A stretch of DNA of 64,000 nucleotides. Origin: an uncultured Mediterraneibacter sp. Its GTDB lineage: Bacteria > Bacillota > Clostridia > Lachnospirales > Lachnospiraceae. Position numbers and translations under genes: made by a program. A model generated the notes under the pieces. The model saw only the letters and a list, made by a program, of their open reading frames with translations, was not told the DNA's origin and did not search any database. Each line of letters begins with the position of its first letter. The first letter of the stretch is position 1. Below, one piece after another: positions 9,490-18,598 of this stretch. Location: assembly GCF_934309415.1 (NCBI RefSeq), contig NZ_CAKRDI010000011.1, forward strand, positions 39,586 to 103,585, read 5' to 3'.

Positions 9490-10745
9490 AGAGAAAACCG
9501 GTCACAGGCATGAAGGACATCCTTCCAGCAGAGATGGAAATCAGAGATTATGTGATCAGCCTGATTAAAGAGACATATGGAGCATTCGGATTTTCCTCCA
9601 TTGAAACTCCGTGTGTAGAACATATAGAGAATCTGTGCAGCAAGCAGGGTGGAGACAATGAGAAACTGATCTTTAAGATCTTAAAACGTGGAGAGAAATT
9701 AAAACTCGCAGAGGCAACAGAAGAAGCGGATGTTGTAGATGGAGGACTCAGATACGATCTGACAGTTCCGCTTTCTAGATATTACTCCAACCATGCAAAT
9801 GAGCTTCCAGCTCCGTTTAAAGCACTTCAGATGGGAAATGTATGGCGTGCAGATCGTCCGCAGAGAGGGCGTTATCGTCAGTTTATGCAGTGTGATATCG
9901 ATATTCTTGGTGAACCATCCAATCTCGCGGAGATCGAGCTGATCCTTGCGACAACTTCCCTTCTTGGAAAGCTTGATTTCCATAATTTCACAATCCGTAT
10001 CAATGACCGTCGATTCCTGAAAGCAATGGCAGCATACAGCGGATTTTCAGAGGAAGATTATGACAGCGTATTCATTACTCTGGATAAGATGGACAAGATT
10101 GGTCTGGATGGTGTAGAAGCAGAGCTTAAGGAGAACGGTTATGCGGAAGAATCAGTTGAAAAATACCTTCAGCTTTTCAAAGAAATTACAAATGATGTGG
10201 AAGGGGTACGCTCTTGCAAGGAGAAATTACAGGGTTATCTCCCGGCTGAAGCAGCGGATTCACTGGAAATGATCATCACAAGTGTGGAAAGTGCAAAAGA
10301 GGCTGATTTCCGCATGTTCTTTGACCCGACACTGGTACGTGGAATGTCTTACTATACAGGAACAATCTTTGAGATTTCCATGGATGAGTTTGGCGGATCT
10401 GTTGGCGGCGGTGGACGTTATGACAAGATGATCGGTAAATTCACTGGTCAGGATACACCGGCTGTAGGATTTTCTGTAGGATTTGAGCGTATCGTTATGC
10501 TTCTGATGGAGCGTGGATACAAAGTGCCGACAAGGAAAGATAAGAAGGCATTCCTGATTGAGAAGAATATGCCGCAGGAAGGTATGCTGAAAGTACTTGC
10601 ACTTGCAAAAGCAGAGCGTGAGAACGGCCGTCAGGTAATGATCGTGAATATGAAGAAAAACAAGAAGTTCCAGAAGGAACAGCTTGCTGAACAGGGATAT
10701 ACAGACATTACAGAATGCTATCGTAATTCAATCGACAGCCTGTAG
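9480..10745 (+). CDS. hisS: Histidyl-tRNA synthetase
   Basis: Class II aminoacyl-tRNA synthetase of 421 residues charging tRNA-His. Motif 2 and its surroundings (QMGNVWRADRPQRGRYRQFMQCDIDI) and the histidine-binding LVRGMSYYTGTIFE segment are recognisable, with a glycine-rich GGSVGGGGRYD just after. ATG 9474 is too close to the AGGAG site at 9468-9472, so ATG 9480 (MALKRKPVTG) is preferred. It overlaps hemZ and is followed by aspS after 46 bases. Confidence 0.95.
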   Translation: MALKRKPVTGMKDILPAEMEIRDYVISLIKETYGAFGFSSIETPCVEHIENLCSKQGGDNEKLIFKILKRGEKLKLAEATEEADVVDGGLRYDLTVPLSRYYSNHANELPAPFKALQMGNVWRADRPQRGRYRQFMQCDIDILGEPSNLAEIELILATTSLLGKLDFHNFTIRINDRRFLKAMAAYSGFSEEDYDSVFITLDKMDKIGLDGVEAELKENGYAEESVEKYLQLFKEITNDVEGVRSCKEKLQGYLPAEAADSLEMIITSVESAKEADFRMFFDPTLVRGMSYYTGTIFEISMDEFGGSVGGGGRYDKMIGKFTGQDTPAVGFSVGFERIVMLLMERGYKVPTRKDKKAFLIEKNMPQEGMLKVLALAKAERENGRQVMIVNMKKNKKFQKEQLAEQGYTDITECYRNSIDSL

Positions 10746-10791
10746 AAAAAAGGACGTATAAAAGAGAATGAAAAAGAAAGGATGAGATACA

Positions 10792-12591
10792 ATGGCAGAA
10801 TCAATGCAGGGACTGAAGAGAACGCACCGCTGTGGTGAATTATCAGCAGTCAACGTAGGTGAGACAGTAACCATCATGGGATGGGTACAGAAGAACAGAA
10901 ACAAGGGAGGTCTTGTATTTACAGATATCAGAGACCGTTCCGGTATTATACAGGTAGTTTGCGAGGAAGGTAAGACAGATGCAGCCATCATCGAGAAAGC
11001 AGCATCTCTTCGTTCTGAGTATGTAGTAGCGATCGTCGGAAAAGTTGAGAGACGTTCCGGTGCAGTGAATGACAAGATTACAACAGGCGAGATCGAGGTG
11101 GTTCCAAGTGAACTGCGTATCCTTTCCGAGGCACAGACACCTCCGTTCCCGATCGAGGAAAACTCAAAGACAAAAGAAGAGATTCGTCTGAAATACCGTT
11201 ATCTTGACCTGAGAAGACCAGATCTTCAGAGAAACCTGAAGATGAAGAGTCAGGTAATGACACTGACACGTCAGTTCTTCTCAGAGGAAGGATTCCTTGA
11301 GGTTGAGACACCGATGCTTGGAAAGACAACACCGGAAGGGGCAAGAGATTACCTTGTACCGAGTCGTATCCATCCGGGATCATTCTACGGACTTCCGCAG
11401 TCACCACAGCTGTACAAACAGCTTCTGATGTGCTCCGGTGTAGACCGTTACATCCAGATCGCAAGATGTTTCCGTGATGAGGATCTTCGTGCAGACAGAC
11501 AGCCAGAATTTACACAGATCGATATGGAGCTGTCTTTTGTAGATGTAGATGATGTGATCGAAGTAAATGAAAAATATCTTAAGAAGCTTTTCAAAGAAGT
11601 TCTTGATGTAGATGTACAGCTTCCAATCCAGAGAATGACATGGCAGGAAGCGATGGACCGTTTCGGTTCTGACAAGCCGGATCTTCGTTTCGGTATGGAA
11701 CTTGTCAATGTATCTGAAGTTGTAAAAGACTGTGGATTCGGAGTCTTTACAGGAGCTCTTGAGAATGGTGGAAGTGTTCGTGGTATCAATGCCAAAGGAC
11801 AGGGAAGCATGCCGAGAAAGAAGATCGACAAGCTGACAGCATTCGTAAAAGATTACGGCGCAAAAGGACTTGCTTATGTGGCAATCCAGGAAGACGGAAC
11901 TGTGAAATCTTCTTTTGCAAAATTCATGACAGACGAGCAGATGCAGGCGCTGATCAGCGCAATGAACGGAGAGGCAGGAGACTTACTGCTCTTTGCTGCC
12001 GACAAGAACAAAGTGGTATGGGATTCTCTTGGAGCACTCCGTGTAGAACTTGCAAAACAGCTGGAGCTGCTTGACAAGAATGAATACCGTTTCGTATGGA
12101 TCACGGAATTTCCACTGCTTGAGTGGAGCGAGGAACAGAACCGTTTTGTTGCAATGCATCATCCATTTACAATGCCGATGGAAGAGGATATCCAGTATAT
12201 CGAGTCCGATCCGGGAAGAGTACGTGCAAAAGCGTATGACATCGTACTGAACGGAAATGAAATCGGTGGAGGAAGTGTCAGAATCTTCCAGGATGATATT
12301 CAGGAGATGATGTTCAAGGCTCTCGGATTCACAACAGAGCAGGCGTACAGCCAGTTTGGATTCCTTCTGGATGCCTTCAAGTATGGAGTACCGCCGCACG
12401 CAGGACTTGCTTACGGTCTTGACCGTCTGGTTATGCTTATGGCAAAACAGGACAGCATTCGTGATGTCATTGCATTCCCGAAGATCAAGGATGCATCCTG
12501 TCTGATGACAGAGGCACCGACACCGGCATCTGAGAAGCAGCTCGAAGAGCTCAGTCTTGAAGTTACTGCTGAGGAAACTACAGAAGAATAA
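10792..12591 (+). CDS. aspS: Aspartyl-tRNA synthetase
   Basis: 599-residue class II synthetase charging tRNA-Asp. An N-terminal OB-fold anticodon-binding domain (TIMGWVQKNRNKGGLVF) comes first, then motif 2 (RCFRDEDLRADRQPEFTQID, near residue 220), the bacterial GAD insertion (residues about 300-410), and motif 3 (PPHAGLAYGLDRLVML, near 525). Length is normal for the bacterial type. A good AAAGGA ribosome site precedes the ATG. Confidence 0.97.
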   Translation: MAESMQGLKRTHRCGELSAVNVGETVTIMGWVQKNRNKGGLVFTDIRDRSGIIQVVCEEGKTDAAIIEKAASLRSEYVVAIVGKVERRSGAVNDKITTGEIEVVPSELRILSEAQTPPFPIEENSKTKEEIRLKYRYLDLRRPDLQRNLKMKSQVMTLTRQFFSEEGFLEVETPMLGKTTPEGARDYLVPSRIHPGSFYGLPQSPQLYKQLLMCSGVDRYIQIARCFRDEDLRADRQPEFTQIDMELSFVDVDDVIEVNEKYLKKLFKEVLDVDVQLPIQRMTWQEAMDRFGSDKPDLRFGMELVNVSEVVKDCGFGVFTGALENGGSVRGINAKGQGSMPRKKIDKLTAFVKDYGAKGLAYVAIQEDGTVKSSFAKFMTDEQMQALISAMNGEAGDLLLFAADKNKVVWDSLGALRVELAKQLELLDKNEYRFVWITEFPLLEWSEEQNRFVAMHHPFTMPMEEDIQYIESDPGRVRAKAYDIVLNGNEIGGGSVRIFQDDIQEMMFKALGFTTEQAYSQFGFLLDAFKYGVPPHAGLAYGLDRLVMLMAKQDSIRDVIAFPKIKDASCLMTEAPTPASEKQLEELSLEVTAEETTEE

Positions 12592-12643
12592 TTGATCACA
12601 GCATATCATATTATGACTGAATATGAGTAAGTGCGTGATAAAA

Positions 12644-12697
12644 AAGTGTGTTTGAAAGTTTTGCCTATAGGGTGGAACTTTCAGGCACATTTTTTGG
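12644..12697 (+). terminator. Terminator after aspS
   Basis: Imperfect hairpin with GTGTGTTTGAAAGTT in the left arm and AACTTTCAGGCAC in the right, followed by ATTTTTT. It ends the hemZ-hisS-aspS unit. Confidence 0.7.
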
Positions 12698-12805
12698 ATT
12701 TGGGGTAAGGTGTATGGTCCGTAAATAAAAAGTGGGAAAAGATGTCTGTCGTAAGTTACAGAAAATAGAAATAGTTAGAAAAAATAGAAAAATCGAAAAA
12801 AGTTC

Positions 12806-12834
12806 TTGACAAATCAGGTGTGGACAATTAGAAT
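12806..12834 (+). promoter_or_regulatory. Promoter of the trpXYZ T-box leader
   Basis: Perfect TTGACA (12806-12811), 17-base spacer, TAGAAT (12829-12834). It lies immediately upstream of the T-box leader. Confidence 0.75.
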
Positions 12835-12844
12835 AAAACACATC

Positions 12845-13115
12845 AAAAGCAAAAACCGATGAGAAAGAGAAGTAGGTTTTAAAAGAAATCACAGAGAGCG
12901 ACAGGTGGTGGGATTGTCGTATGGATTTTAATTCTGAATGGACTTTCGAGGGCGGTCTGAAATGAAAAGAGTAGGAACCGCCGGGAACCGAACCCGTTAT
13001 CAATCAGGAGCGTATGTTAGTACGTGAGAAAGTGGACACAGGTCAATTTGAGTGGTACCGCGATAATAACAGAGTTTATTACCGTCTCAAGCATTTCGCT
13101 TGAGACGGTTTTTTA
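12845..13115 (+). promoter_or_regulatory. T-box riboswitch, probably tRNA-Trp
   Basis: The T-box core TGAGTGGTACCGCG is at 13049-13062. It is followed by a strong terminator (12-base stem ACCGTCTCAAGC/GCTTGAGACGGT at 13081-13109, then TTTTTT). The specifier region reads GAA-TGG-ACTTTCGAG around 12936-12950, matching the usual GAA-codon-A layout and giving UGG (Trp) at 12939-12941. Uncharged tRNA-Trp would be expected to stabilise the antiterminator and switch on the transporter behind it. The T-box and terminator are seen; the Trp specificity is inferred from the specifier and from the downstream gene type. Confidence 0.88.
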
Positions 13116-13207
13116 TATGTTAGGAAAAAACAGCAAATGCATGACCTGCAAACAATCGGCTCCTTTGCTTTTGCAAAATATGAAAAGAAAAAAGGAGACA
13201 AATTATT

Positions 13208-14230
13208 ATGAAAAAGAAAGTATTAGCAGTGATTTTAGGAGCAGTAATGACAATGAGCCTTGCAGCATGTGGATCTACAGGATCTTCCGATGCATCAGCT
13301 TCCAACAATGAGGAGCAGAGTTATACAATCGGTATCTCACAGTTTGCTGAGCATGGATCTCTTGACAACTGCCGTGAAGGATTTATAGAAGGACTGAAAG
13401 AAGAAGGCATTGAAGAAGGAAAGAACCTGACAGTAGATATAAAGAACGCAGCAGCAGATCAGGGAACAGCAAAACAGATCAGTGATACATTTGTTTCTGA
13501 CAAAGTAGATCTGGTATGTGCCATCGCAACTCCAAGTGCACAGGCAGCTTACAACTCAGCAATGAACTCTGATATTCCGGTTGTTTACACAGCAGTAACT
13601 GATCCGGTTGCAGCAAAACTTGCCAATGAAGATGGAAGTTCTGTAGGAAATGTAACAGGAACAAGTGATGAGCTTCCGATCAAAGCACAGCTTGAGATGA
13701 TCCGTGAGATGCTTCCGGATGCAAAGAACATCGGAATCCTTTACACAACAAGTGAGGCAAACTCAGTATCAGCTCTTGCAAAATACAAAGAACTTGCAGG
13801 CGATTATGGATTTACAATCGTTGACAAAGGAATCTCTCAGACAGCAGATATTTCCCTTGCAACAGATGAACTCCTGACAGAAGTTGACTGCCTGACAAAC
13901 CTGACAGACAACACAGTTGTTGCCTCTCTTGCAACAATTCTTGATAAAGCAAATGAGAAAAACATCCCGGTATTCGGAAGTGAGATCGAACAGGTTAAGA
14001 TCGGATGCCTTGCAGCAGAAGGACTTGATTATGTAGCACTTGGAAAACAGACAGGTAAGATGGCAGCTCAGATTCTGAAAGGTGAGAAAGAAGCAGCTGA
14101 TATGAACTACGAAACAATCACAGAACCAGGATTCTATGTAAATAACAAAGTTGCAGAAAATCTTGGAGTAGAAGTTCCGGAAGATCTTGCAAGCAGCGCA
14201 GTAGAAAGTTTTGATGAGATTACAAAATAA
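13208..14230 (+). CDS. trpX: ABC transporter substrate-binding lipoprotein, TrpX type
   Basis: 340-residue extracellular binding protein with a lipoprotein signal: a positively charged start, a hydrophobic stretch and the lipobox LAAC at residues 18-21. The mature part (YTIGISQFAEHGSLDNCREGF...) belongs to the ABC_sub_bind (DUF534-like) family. Members of this family found behind Trp-specific T-boxes are called TrpX and are predicted to import tryptophan. Here too a T-box with a UGG specifier precedes the gene. A GGAG site at about 13194 precedes the ATG. It is separated from its permease gene by 377 bases that contain a repeat element and a hairpin. Confidence 0.85.
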   Translation: MKKKVLAVILGAVMTMSLAACGSTGSSDASASNNEEQSYTIGISQFAEHGSLDNCREGFIEGLKEEGIEEGKNLTVDIKNAAADQGTAKQISDTFVSDKVDLVCAIATPSAQAAYNSAMNSDIPVVYTAVTDPVAAKLANEDGSSVGNVTGTSDELPIKAQLEMIREMLPDAKNIGILYTTSEANSVSALAKYKELAGDYGFTIVDKGISQTADISLATDELLTEVDCLTNLTDNTVVASLATILDKANEKNIPVFGSEIEQVKIGCLAAEGLDYVALGKQTGKMAAQILKGEKEAADMNYETITEPGFYVNNKVAENLGVEVPEDLASSAVESFDEITK

Positions 14231-14308
14231 TCTGTTTCAGAATAAGAAATTAGAGAAGTAAATTAAAGCGAAACAATGAAGTTAAGTGCAGAAAAATGCA
14301 CAGTAATC

Positions 14309-14450
14309 GTTACTGTTCAGACCATAGCTAATCACTTTGCTGATTAGCTATGAGGATGTACGTTTTGGCCTGAATGCATCTCGCCCATCGTCGCAGACGA
14401 TTCTGAATAGCGAGATGCGTTACTGTTTGCAGCTTGCTGTGAACAGTAAC
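14309..14450 (-). mobile_element. GTTACTG palindromic element, full copy 2
   Basis: 142-bp copy in inverted orientation to copy 1, between trpX and trpY. Flanked by the perfect 8-bp direct repeat CAGTAATC (14301-14308 and 14451-14458). Its middle stem is GCATCTCG/CGAGATGC, where the other copies have GTATCTC/GAGATAC: both sides of the pair changed together. The other stem is CATAGCTAATCA/TGATTAGCTATG. Confidence 0.9.
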
Positions 14451-14548
14451 CAGTAATCTGGAAATGTAATTGAGCAATACATACAGGTGATTGAAGAAAA
14501 TTGCAGTGAGAAAATACAGTAAAGACTGTAAAAGAACAAAAAGAAACA

Positions 14549-14578
14549 GCAGGTTTTGCCGGATATGGTAAAACCTGC
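14549..14578 (+). other. Intercistronic hairpin before trpY
   Basis: Perfect 12-base stem GCAGGTTTTGCC/GGTAAAACCTGC with a six-base loop, 29 bases before the trpY start, without a T run. It could set mRNA stability or processing between the abundant binding protein and the permease. This is inference. Confidence 0.5.
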
Positions 14579-14607
14579 AAATGTTATAAAACCGGAGGCA
14601 AAAGGTT

Positions 14608-15489
14608 ATGGGGATTTATGTTACAATATTAGAGCAGGGGCTGATTTACGGGATACTCGCCCTGGGAGTGTATATCACTTATAAGATCCTGGATTTCCCG
14701 GATCTGACAGTAGATGGAAGTTTCCCACTTGGTGCAGCTTTGACTGCTACAATGATTACGAGAGGTGTAAATCCATGGCTTACACTTCCGGCATCGTTTC
14801 TGATCGGTGTGATTGCCGGCATCTGTACAGGTGTGATCCATGTCAAATGTAAAGTCAGAGATCTTCTCTCAGGTATTATCATGATGACTGCATTATGGTC
14901 CATCAATCTTCGACTGGCAGGAACAGCGAATGTTCCGATCTTTGGAGATGAGAGTATTTTCGACAATGCACTGGTCAATGGAATCTTTCAAGGGGGAATG
15001 GCATCTTATAAGGTGCTGATTATCGTATTAATTATTGCAGTGATCAGTAAGGTATTACTGGATCTGTATATGCAGACAAAATCAGGATTTCTTCTCCGTG
15101 CAGTAGGAGATAATGATGTGCTTGTTACATCAATGGCAAAGGATCAGGGAAATGTGAAGATCCTTGGACTTGCAATTGCAAATGGGCTTGTCTCTCTTGC
15201 AGGATGTATTTTCTGTCAGGAACAGCGCGTATTTGAAATCTCCAGTGGTACAGGTGCCATGGTAATCGGACTGGCAAGTGTAATTATCGGAACCAGCCTG
15301 TTCAAGGGATTTTCATTCCTTAAGACAACAACAGCAGTATTACTTGGCTCCATTATCTATAAAGCCTGTGTGGCAGCAGCTCTGAAGTTTTTCGAACCAC
15401 AGGATATGAAACTGATTACAGCAGTATTGTTCCTTGCAATCCTGATCATAGGAAGAGAACGCAGAAAGAAGGTAAAGAAGAATGCTTGA
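14608..15489 (+). CDS. trpY: ABC transporter permease, TrpY type
   Basis: 293-residue inner-membrane permease with roughly eight hydrophobic segments, starting MGIYVTILEQGLIYGILALG. It contains the branched-chain-permease-like signature FPDLTVDGSFPLGAA, seen in permeases paired with ABC_sub_bind lipoproteins. It forms the membrane channel for TrpX. It overlaps the ATPase gene by eight bases and should be co-transcribed with it. Substrate is inferred from the T-box upstream of trpX. Confidence 0.85.
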   Translation: MGIYVTILEQGLIYGILALGVYITYKILDFPDLTVDGSFPLGAALTATMITRGVNPWLTLPASFLIGVIAGICTGVIHVKCKVRDLLSGIIMMTALWSINLRLAGTANVPIFGDESIFDNALVNGIFQGGMASYKVLIIVLIIAVISKVLLDLYMQTKSGFLLRAVGDNDVLVTSMAKDQGNVKILGLAIANGLVSLAGCIFCQEQRVFEISSGTGAMVIGLASVIIGTSLFKGFSFLKTTTAVLLGSIIYKACVAAALKFFEPQDMKLITAVLFLAILIIGRERRKKVKKNA

Positions 15490-16255
15490 ACTGAGAGGAA
15501 TTGATAAATATTATAATCCGGGTACAGTCAATGAGATGTGCCTGTTCGACCATTTTAATCTGACTGTGGAAGAAGGAGAATTTGTATCAGTGGTTGGAAG
15601 TAATGGTTCAGGTAAAACTTCTATGCTGAATATTCTGTGCGGAAGCATTCCGGTAGATGCAGGACAGATTCTGATGAATGGCGAAGATATTACGACAAAA
15701 AAAGAATACAGAAGAAATCAGAAGATTGGTCGTGTCTATCAGAATCCTGCAATGGGAACCTGCCCGTCCATGACAATTCTTGAAAATATGTCCATTGCGG
15801 ATAATAAAGGAAAGTTTTTTGGTCTGAGTGCGGGAATCAATAAAGCAAGAAAAGAGCATTACAGAGAGATGCTCAGCCAGCTGGGACTTGGCCTGGAGAA
15901 TAAGATGGATGTTAGAGTAGGTGCTCTGTCCGGTGGACAGCGTCAGGCAATCGCGCTTCTGATGTCTACCATGACACCAATCGACTTCCTGATCCTGGAT
16001 GAGCATACAGCAGCGTTGGATCCGAAGACAGCAGAGCTGATCATGCAGCTTACAGATAAAATCGTAAAAGAGAAAAAGCTGACAACGATCATGGTAACAC
16101 ATAATCTGCGTTATGCAGTAGATTATGGAAACAGGCTTCTGATGATGCATCAGGGAAATGCAGTCATGGATCTGAAAGGTGAAGAGAAAGCGAACCTTCA
16201 GGTGGATGATATTTTGGATAAGTTCAATGAAATCAGTATTGAATGTGGAAATTAG
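15482..16255 (+). CDS. trpZ: ABC transporter ATP-binding protein, TrpZ type
   Basis: 257-residue cytoplasmic ATPase that powers the TrpXY importer. Walker A is GSNGSGKTS near residue 39, the ABC signature is LSGGQRQA near 149, Walker B is DFLILDEHTAALDP near 169 and the switch histidine lies in MVTHNLRYA. The aspartate-glutamate pair of Walker B is followed by histidine rather than the more usual proline (LDEH). The ATG overlaps trpY. The unit ends at the terminator at 16401-16444. Confidence 0.88.
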   Translation: MLELRGIDKYYNPGTVNEMCLFDHFNLTVEEGEFVSVVGSNGSGKTSMLNILCGSIPVDAGQILMNGEDITTKKEYRRNQKIGRVYQNPAMGTCPSMTILENMSIADNKGKFFGLSAGINKARKEHYREMLSQLGLGLENKMDVRVGALSGGQRQAIALLMSTMTPIDFLILDEHTAALDPKTAELIMQLTDKIVKEKKLTTIMVTHNLRYAVDYGNRLLMMHQGNAVMDLKGEEKANLQVDDILDKFNEISIECGN

Positions 16256-16400
16256 AGCGATTTTGTTATAAAGATCTGCAGTAAATTTATCATTCTCTAT
16301 GAAATGATGTGTTTCAGATGCAAATTAGAAATATCAGATGATTGACAGAAAGTTGTATGTAAGAAAGATTTGATGATCTGGAAAATAATAGAAATAGAAG

Positions 16401-16444
16401 AACCGGTTTTTAAGAAAGGATAACTCTTAAAAAACCGGTTTTAT
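16401..16444. terminator. Terminator after trpXYZ
   Basis: Inverted repeat AACCGGTTTTTAAG / CTTAAAAAACCGGTT followed by TTATT. It lies between trpZ (+) and the converging hicB-like gene (-) and can act in both directions. Confidence 0.75.
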
Positions 16445-16483
16445 TCTTATGCAAAATATTGAGTTCTGTTTTGTCCTATAAAA

Positions 16484-16762
16484 TTATTCGTCCCATCCTT
16501 CGTAGAAACGGATGTTGACAGAAATATTTCTGATGATCTCGCCTTCTTTTACTTCGATGTCTTCAAGATCGGATACATAAGGGAAAACAGGATTGTCTTC
16601 TTCAAGTTCTACAGTGAGCCAGGTACGAGCGGCCTCATTTGCATGCTCAATGGCATCCTCTAAAGTCTCTCCGCTTGCTTCGCAGCATTCAAGATCCGGA
16701 AAATGTGCATCGTAACCTCCGTCTTTATTTGGATGAAATACAGCAGGATATATGAATTTCAT
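16484..16762 (-). CDS. HicB-family antitoxin-like protein (orphan)
   Basis: 92-residue acidic protein starting MKFIYPAVFHPNKDGGYDAHFPDLE, with GETLEDAIEHANEAARTWL behind it. This is the compact HicB/UPF0150 fold, often the antitoxin of HicA mRNA-cleaving toxins. No hicA-like small basic ORF is visible on either side, so it appears to be a solitary regulator or a relic. There is no obvious C-terminal DNA-binding domain. ATG 16762 follows a GAAAGGGG site; an upstream ATG at 16807 lacks a good site and is less likely. Confidence 0.75.
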   Translation of the reverse strand: MKFIYPAVFHPNKDGGYDAHFPDLECCEASGETLEDAIEHANEAARTWLTVELEEDNPVFPYVSDLEDIEVKEGEIIRNISVNIRFYEGWDE

Positions 16763-16812
16763 AATAAAATCCCCTTTCTGAAAATAGATAGTATGTGCTG
16801 TGTACATAATAC

Positions 16813-16863
16813 GTTGCTGTTCAGACCATAGTTAATCACTTTGTTGATTGGCTATGAGAATGA
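16813..16863 (-). mobile_element. GTTACTG element, decayed fragment
   Basis: Begins GTTGCTGTTCAGACCATAG and matches the left third of copies 14309 and 23275 with several substitutions, then stops. The CATAG...CTATG hairpin is still mostly paired. No direct repeats remain. Confidence 0.65.
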
Positions 16864-16903
16864 AAAAGCACTTGAATTTCATCAGAAAAATCTCAAGTGC
16901 TTT
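16863..16903 (-). terminator. Terminator of the tRNA-Gly pair
   Basis: On the minus strand an AAAGCACTTGA/TCAAGTGCTTT stem is followed by TT, a few bases behind the second tRNA. Confidence 0.7.
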
Positions 16904-16907
16904 CCAG

Positions 16908-16980
16908 AGCGACAGACGGGGTTCGAACCCGCGACCCCAACCTTGGCAAGGTTGTACTCTACCAGCTGAGCCACTGTCGC
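16908..16980 (-). tRNA. tRNA-Gly(GCC), copy 2
   Basis: 73-nt cloverleaf without encoded CCA. Acceptor stem GCGACAG/CTGTCGC with discriminator T, D arm GCTC...GAGT, anticodon stem CAACC/GGTTG around loop TTGCCAA (anticodon GCC), T arm with GGTTCGAACCC. It is almost identical to the copy 45 bases upstream, differing in one D-arm base. Confidence 0.96.
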
Positions 16981-17025
16981 ATATGTATGTTCCGAAGAAC
17001 ATCTAACTATTAAATTGAATAAGAG

Positions 17026-17098
17026 AGCGACAGACGGGGTTCGAACCCGCGACCCCAACCTTGGCAAGGTTGTACTCTACCAACTGAGCCACTGTCGC
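17026..17098 (-). tRNA. tRNA-Gly(GCC), copy 1
   Basis: Same cloverleaf and anticodon GCC as the neighbouring copy. It is the promoter-proximal copy of the tandem pair. Confidence 0.96.
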
Positions 17099-17130
17099 AT
17101 TTGATTTTATTGTTCCGACGAACAATAAAT

Positions 17131-17159
17131 ATATTACAGCAAGAATATAGATTTGTCAA
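17131..17159 (-). promoter_or_regulatory. Promoter of the tRNA-Gly genes
   Basis: On the minus strand a perfect TTGACA (17159-17154), 17-base spacer and TAATAT (17136-17131), 33 bases upstream of the first tRNA. Confidence 0.8.
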
Positions 17160-17299
17160 CAGAAAAATTGAAAAAATTATAGAATTTTTCAGGAAAACAA
17201 AAAAATTATCAATTACAGGACTTTTTTCTGAGTAAAAATCATGCTATACTAGGGACGTTAACGAAAAATATTGCATGCTATGAAAGAGGTGTTCAGATA

Positions 17300-18577
17300 A
17301 TGAAAAAGATTAAAGTAGCGATTCTCGGACTTGGAACTGTTGGTACAGGTGTTTATAAACTGATTCAGATGAGATCAGATGTGATGGCACATACAATTGG
17401 GGCAGAACTGGAAGTAAAGAAGATTCTTGTCCATAATATAAATAAGAAAAGAGAAGGCGTAGATGCATCTCTTTTGACAGATAACTGGAAAGAAATCATT
17501 GAAGATCAGGAGATTGAGATCGTGATCGAGGTAATGGGAGGACTGGAGCCTGCGAAGACCATGATCCTGGAAGCGCTGGAAGCAGGAAAGAATGTAGTAT
17601 CTGCGAACAAAGACCTGATTGCAGAAGAAGGTCATGTACTTCTTGCCACAGCAGAGAAGTATCATGTGGATTTCCTGTTTGAGGCAGCGGTAGCCGGTGG
17701 TATTCCGATCATCCGTCCACTGAAACAGTGTCTGGCAGCAAATGACATTTCAGAAGTGATCGGTATTGTAAATGGTACAACAAACTATATCCTTACAAAG
17801 ATGACAGAAGAGGGAATGGATTTCTCAGAGGCACTGAAGAAAGCACAGGATCTTGGATTTGCCGAGGCAGATCCGACTGCCGATGTAGAAGGACTGGATG
17901 CAGGACGTAAAGTGGCTATCATGGCTTCTATCGCATTTCACTCCAGAGTTGTGTTTTTCAACGTTCATACAGAAGGAATCACAAAGATTACTGCAAGAGA
18001 TATTGCCTATGCAAAGGAATTTGACAGCGTAATAAAACTGCTTGGTGTTGCGAAGAATACAGAGGCAGGAATCGAAGTTGGTGTATATCCGATGATGATC
18101 CGCAAAGATCATCCGCTTGCATCTGTAAGAGATTCTTTCAATGCAGTGTTTGTACACGGAGATGCGGTTGATGATGCCATGTTCTATGGACGTGGAGCAG
18201 GAGAACTTCCAACAGCAAGTGCGGTTATGGGAGATGTGATCGATGTGGCAAGAAATATTGGATATGGCTGCACAGGACGTATCAGCTGCACCTGCTATAA
18301 GGATCTTCCGATCAAAGAATTCGGTGAAGTGAAGAATAAATTCTTTATCCGTATGCAGGTGGAGAATGAACCAGGTGTACTGGCAACGATTGCCAAAGTA
18401 TTTGGTTCTCATAATGTCAGCATCACACGTGTTGTTCAGGAGCATACAGAGCCAGAACAGGCAGAACTTGTAATTGTAACAGAACGGGTAGAAGAAAAAT
18501 GTATGCAGAGAGCGCTGGAAGAACTGATGACGATCCACAGCATCAAAGAGATCAGCAGCGTGATCAGAGAGTATTAA
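17300..18577 (+). CDS. hom: Homoserine dehydrogenase
   Basis: 425-residue enzyme reducing aspartate semialdehyde to homoserine for threonine and methionine synthesis. N-terminal Rossmann motif LGLGTVGTGVYKL, then NKDLIAEEG, the central catalytic domain with GIVNGTTNYILTKM and GFAEADPTADVEGLDAGRK (split here by family, residues about 152-215), and a C-terminal ACT domain (VENEPGVLATIAKVFGSHNVSI) that normally senses threonine. The GAAAGAGGTGTT site precedes the ATG. A TATACT at 17245-17250 may be its -10. It is followed closely by a MarR regulator. Confidence 0.96.
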   Translation: MKKIKVAILGLGTVGTGVYKLIQMRSDVMAHTIGAELEVKKILVHNINKKREGVDASLLTDNWKEIIEDQEIEIVIEVMGGLEPAKTMILEALEAGKNVVSANKDLIAEEGHVLLATAEKYHVDFLFEAAVAGGIPIIRPLKQCLAANDISEVIGIVNGTTNYILTKMTEEGMDFSEALKKAQDLGFAEADPTADVEGLDAGRKVAIMASIAFHSRVVFFNVHTEGITKITARDIAYAKEFDSVIKLLGVAKNTEAGIEVGVYPMMIRKDHPLASVRDSFNAVFVHGDAVDDAMFYGRGAGELPTASAVMGDVIDVARNIGYGCTGRISCTCYKDLPIKEFGEVKNKFFIRMQVENEPGVLATIAKVFGSHNVSITRVVQEHTEPEQAELVIVTERVEEKCMQRALEELMTIHSIKEISSVIREY

Positions 18578-18598
18578 TATAGAAGGATAACAGCGTAG

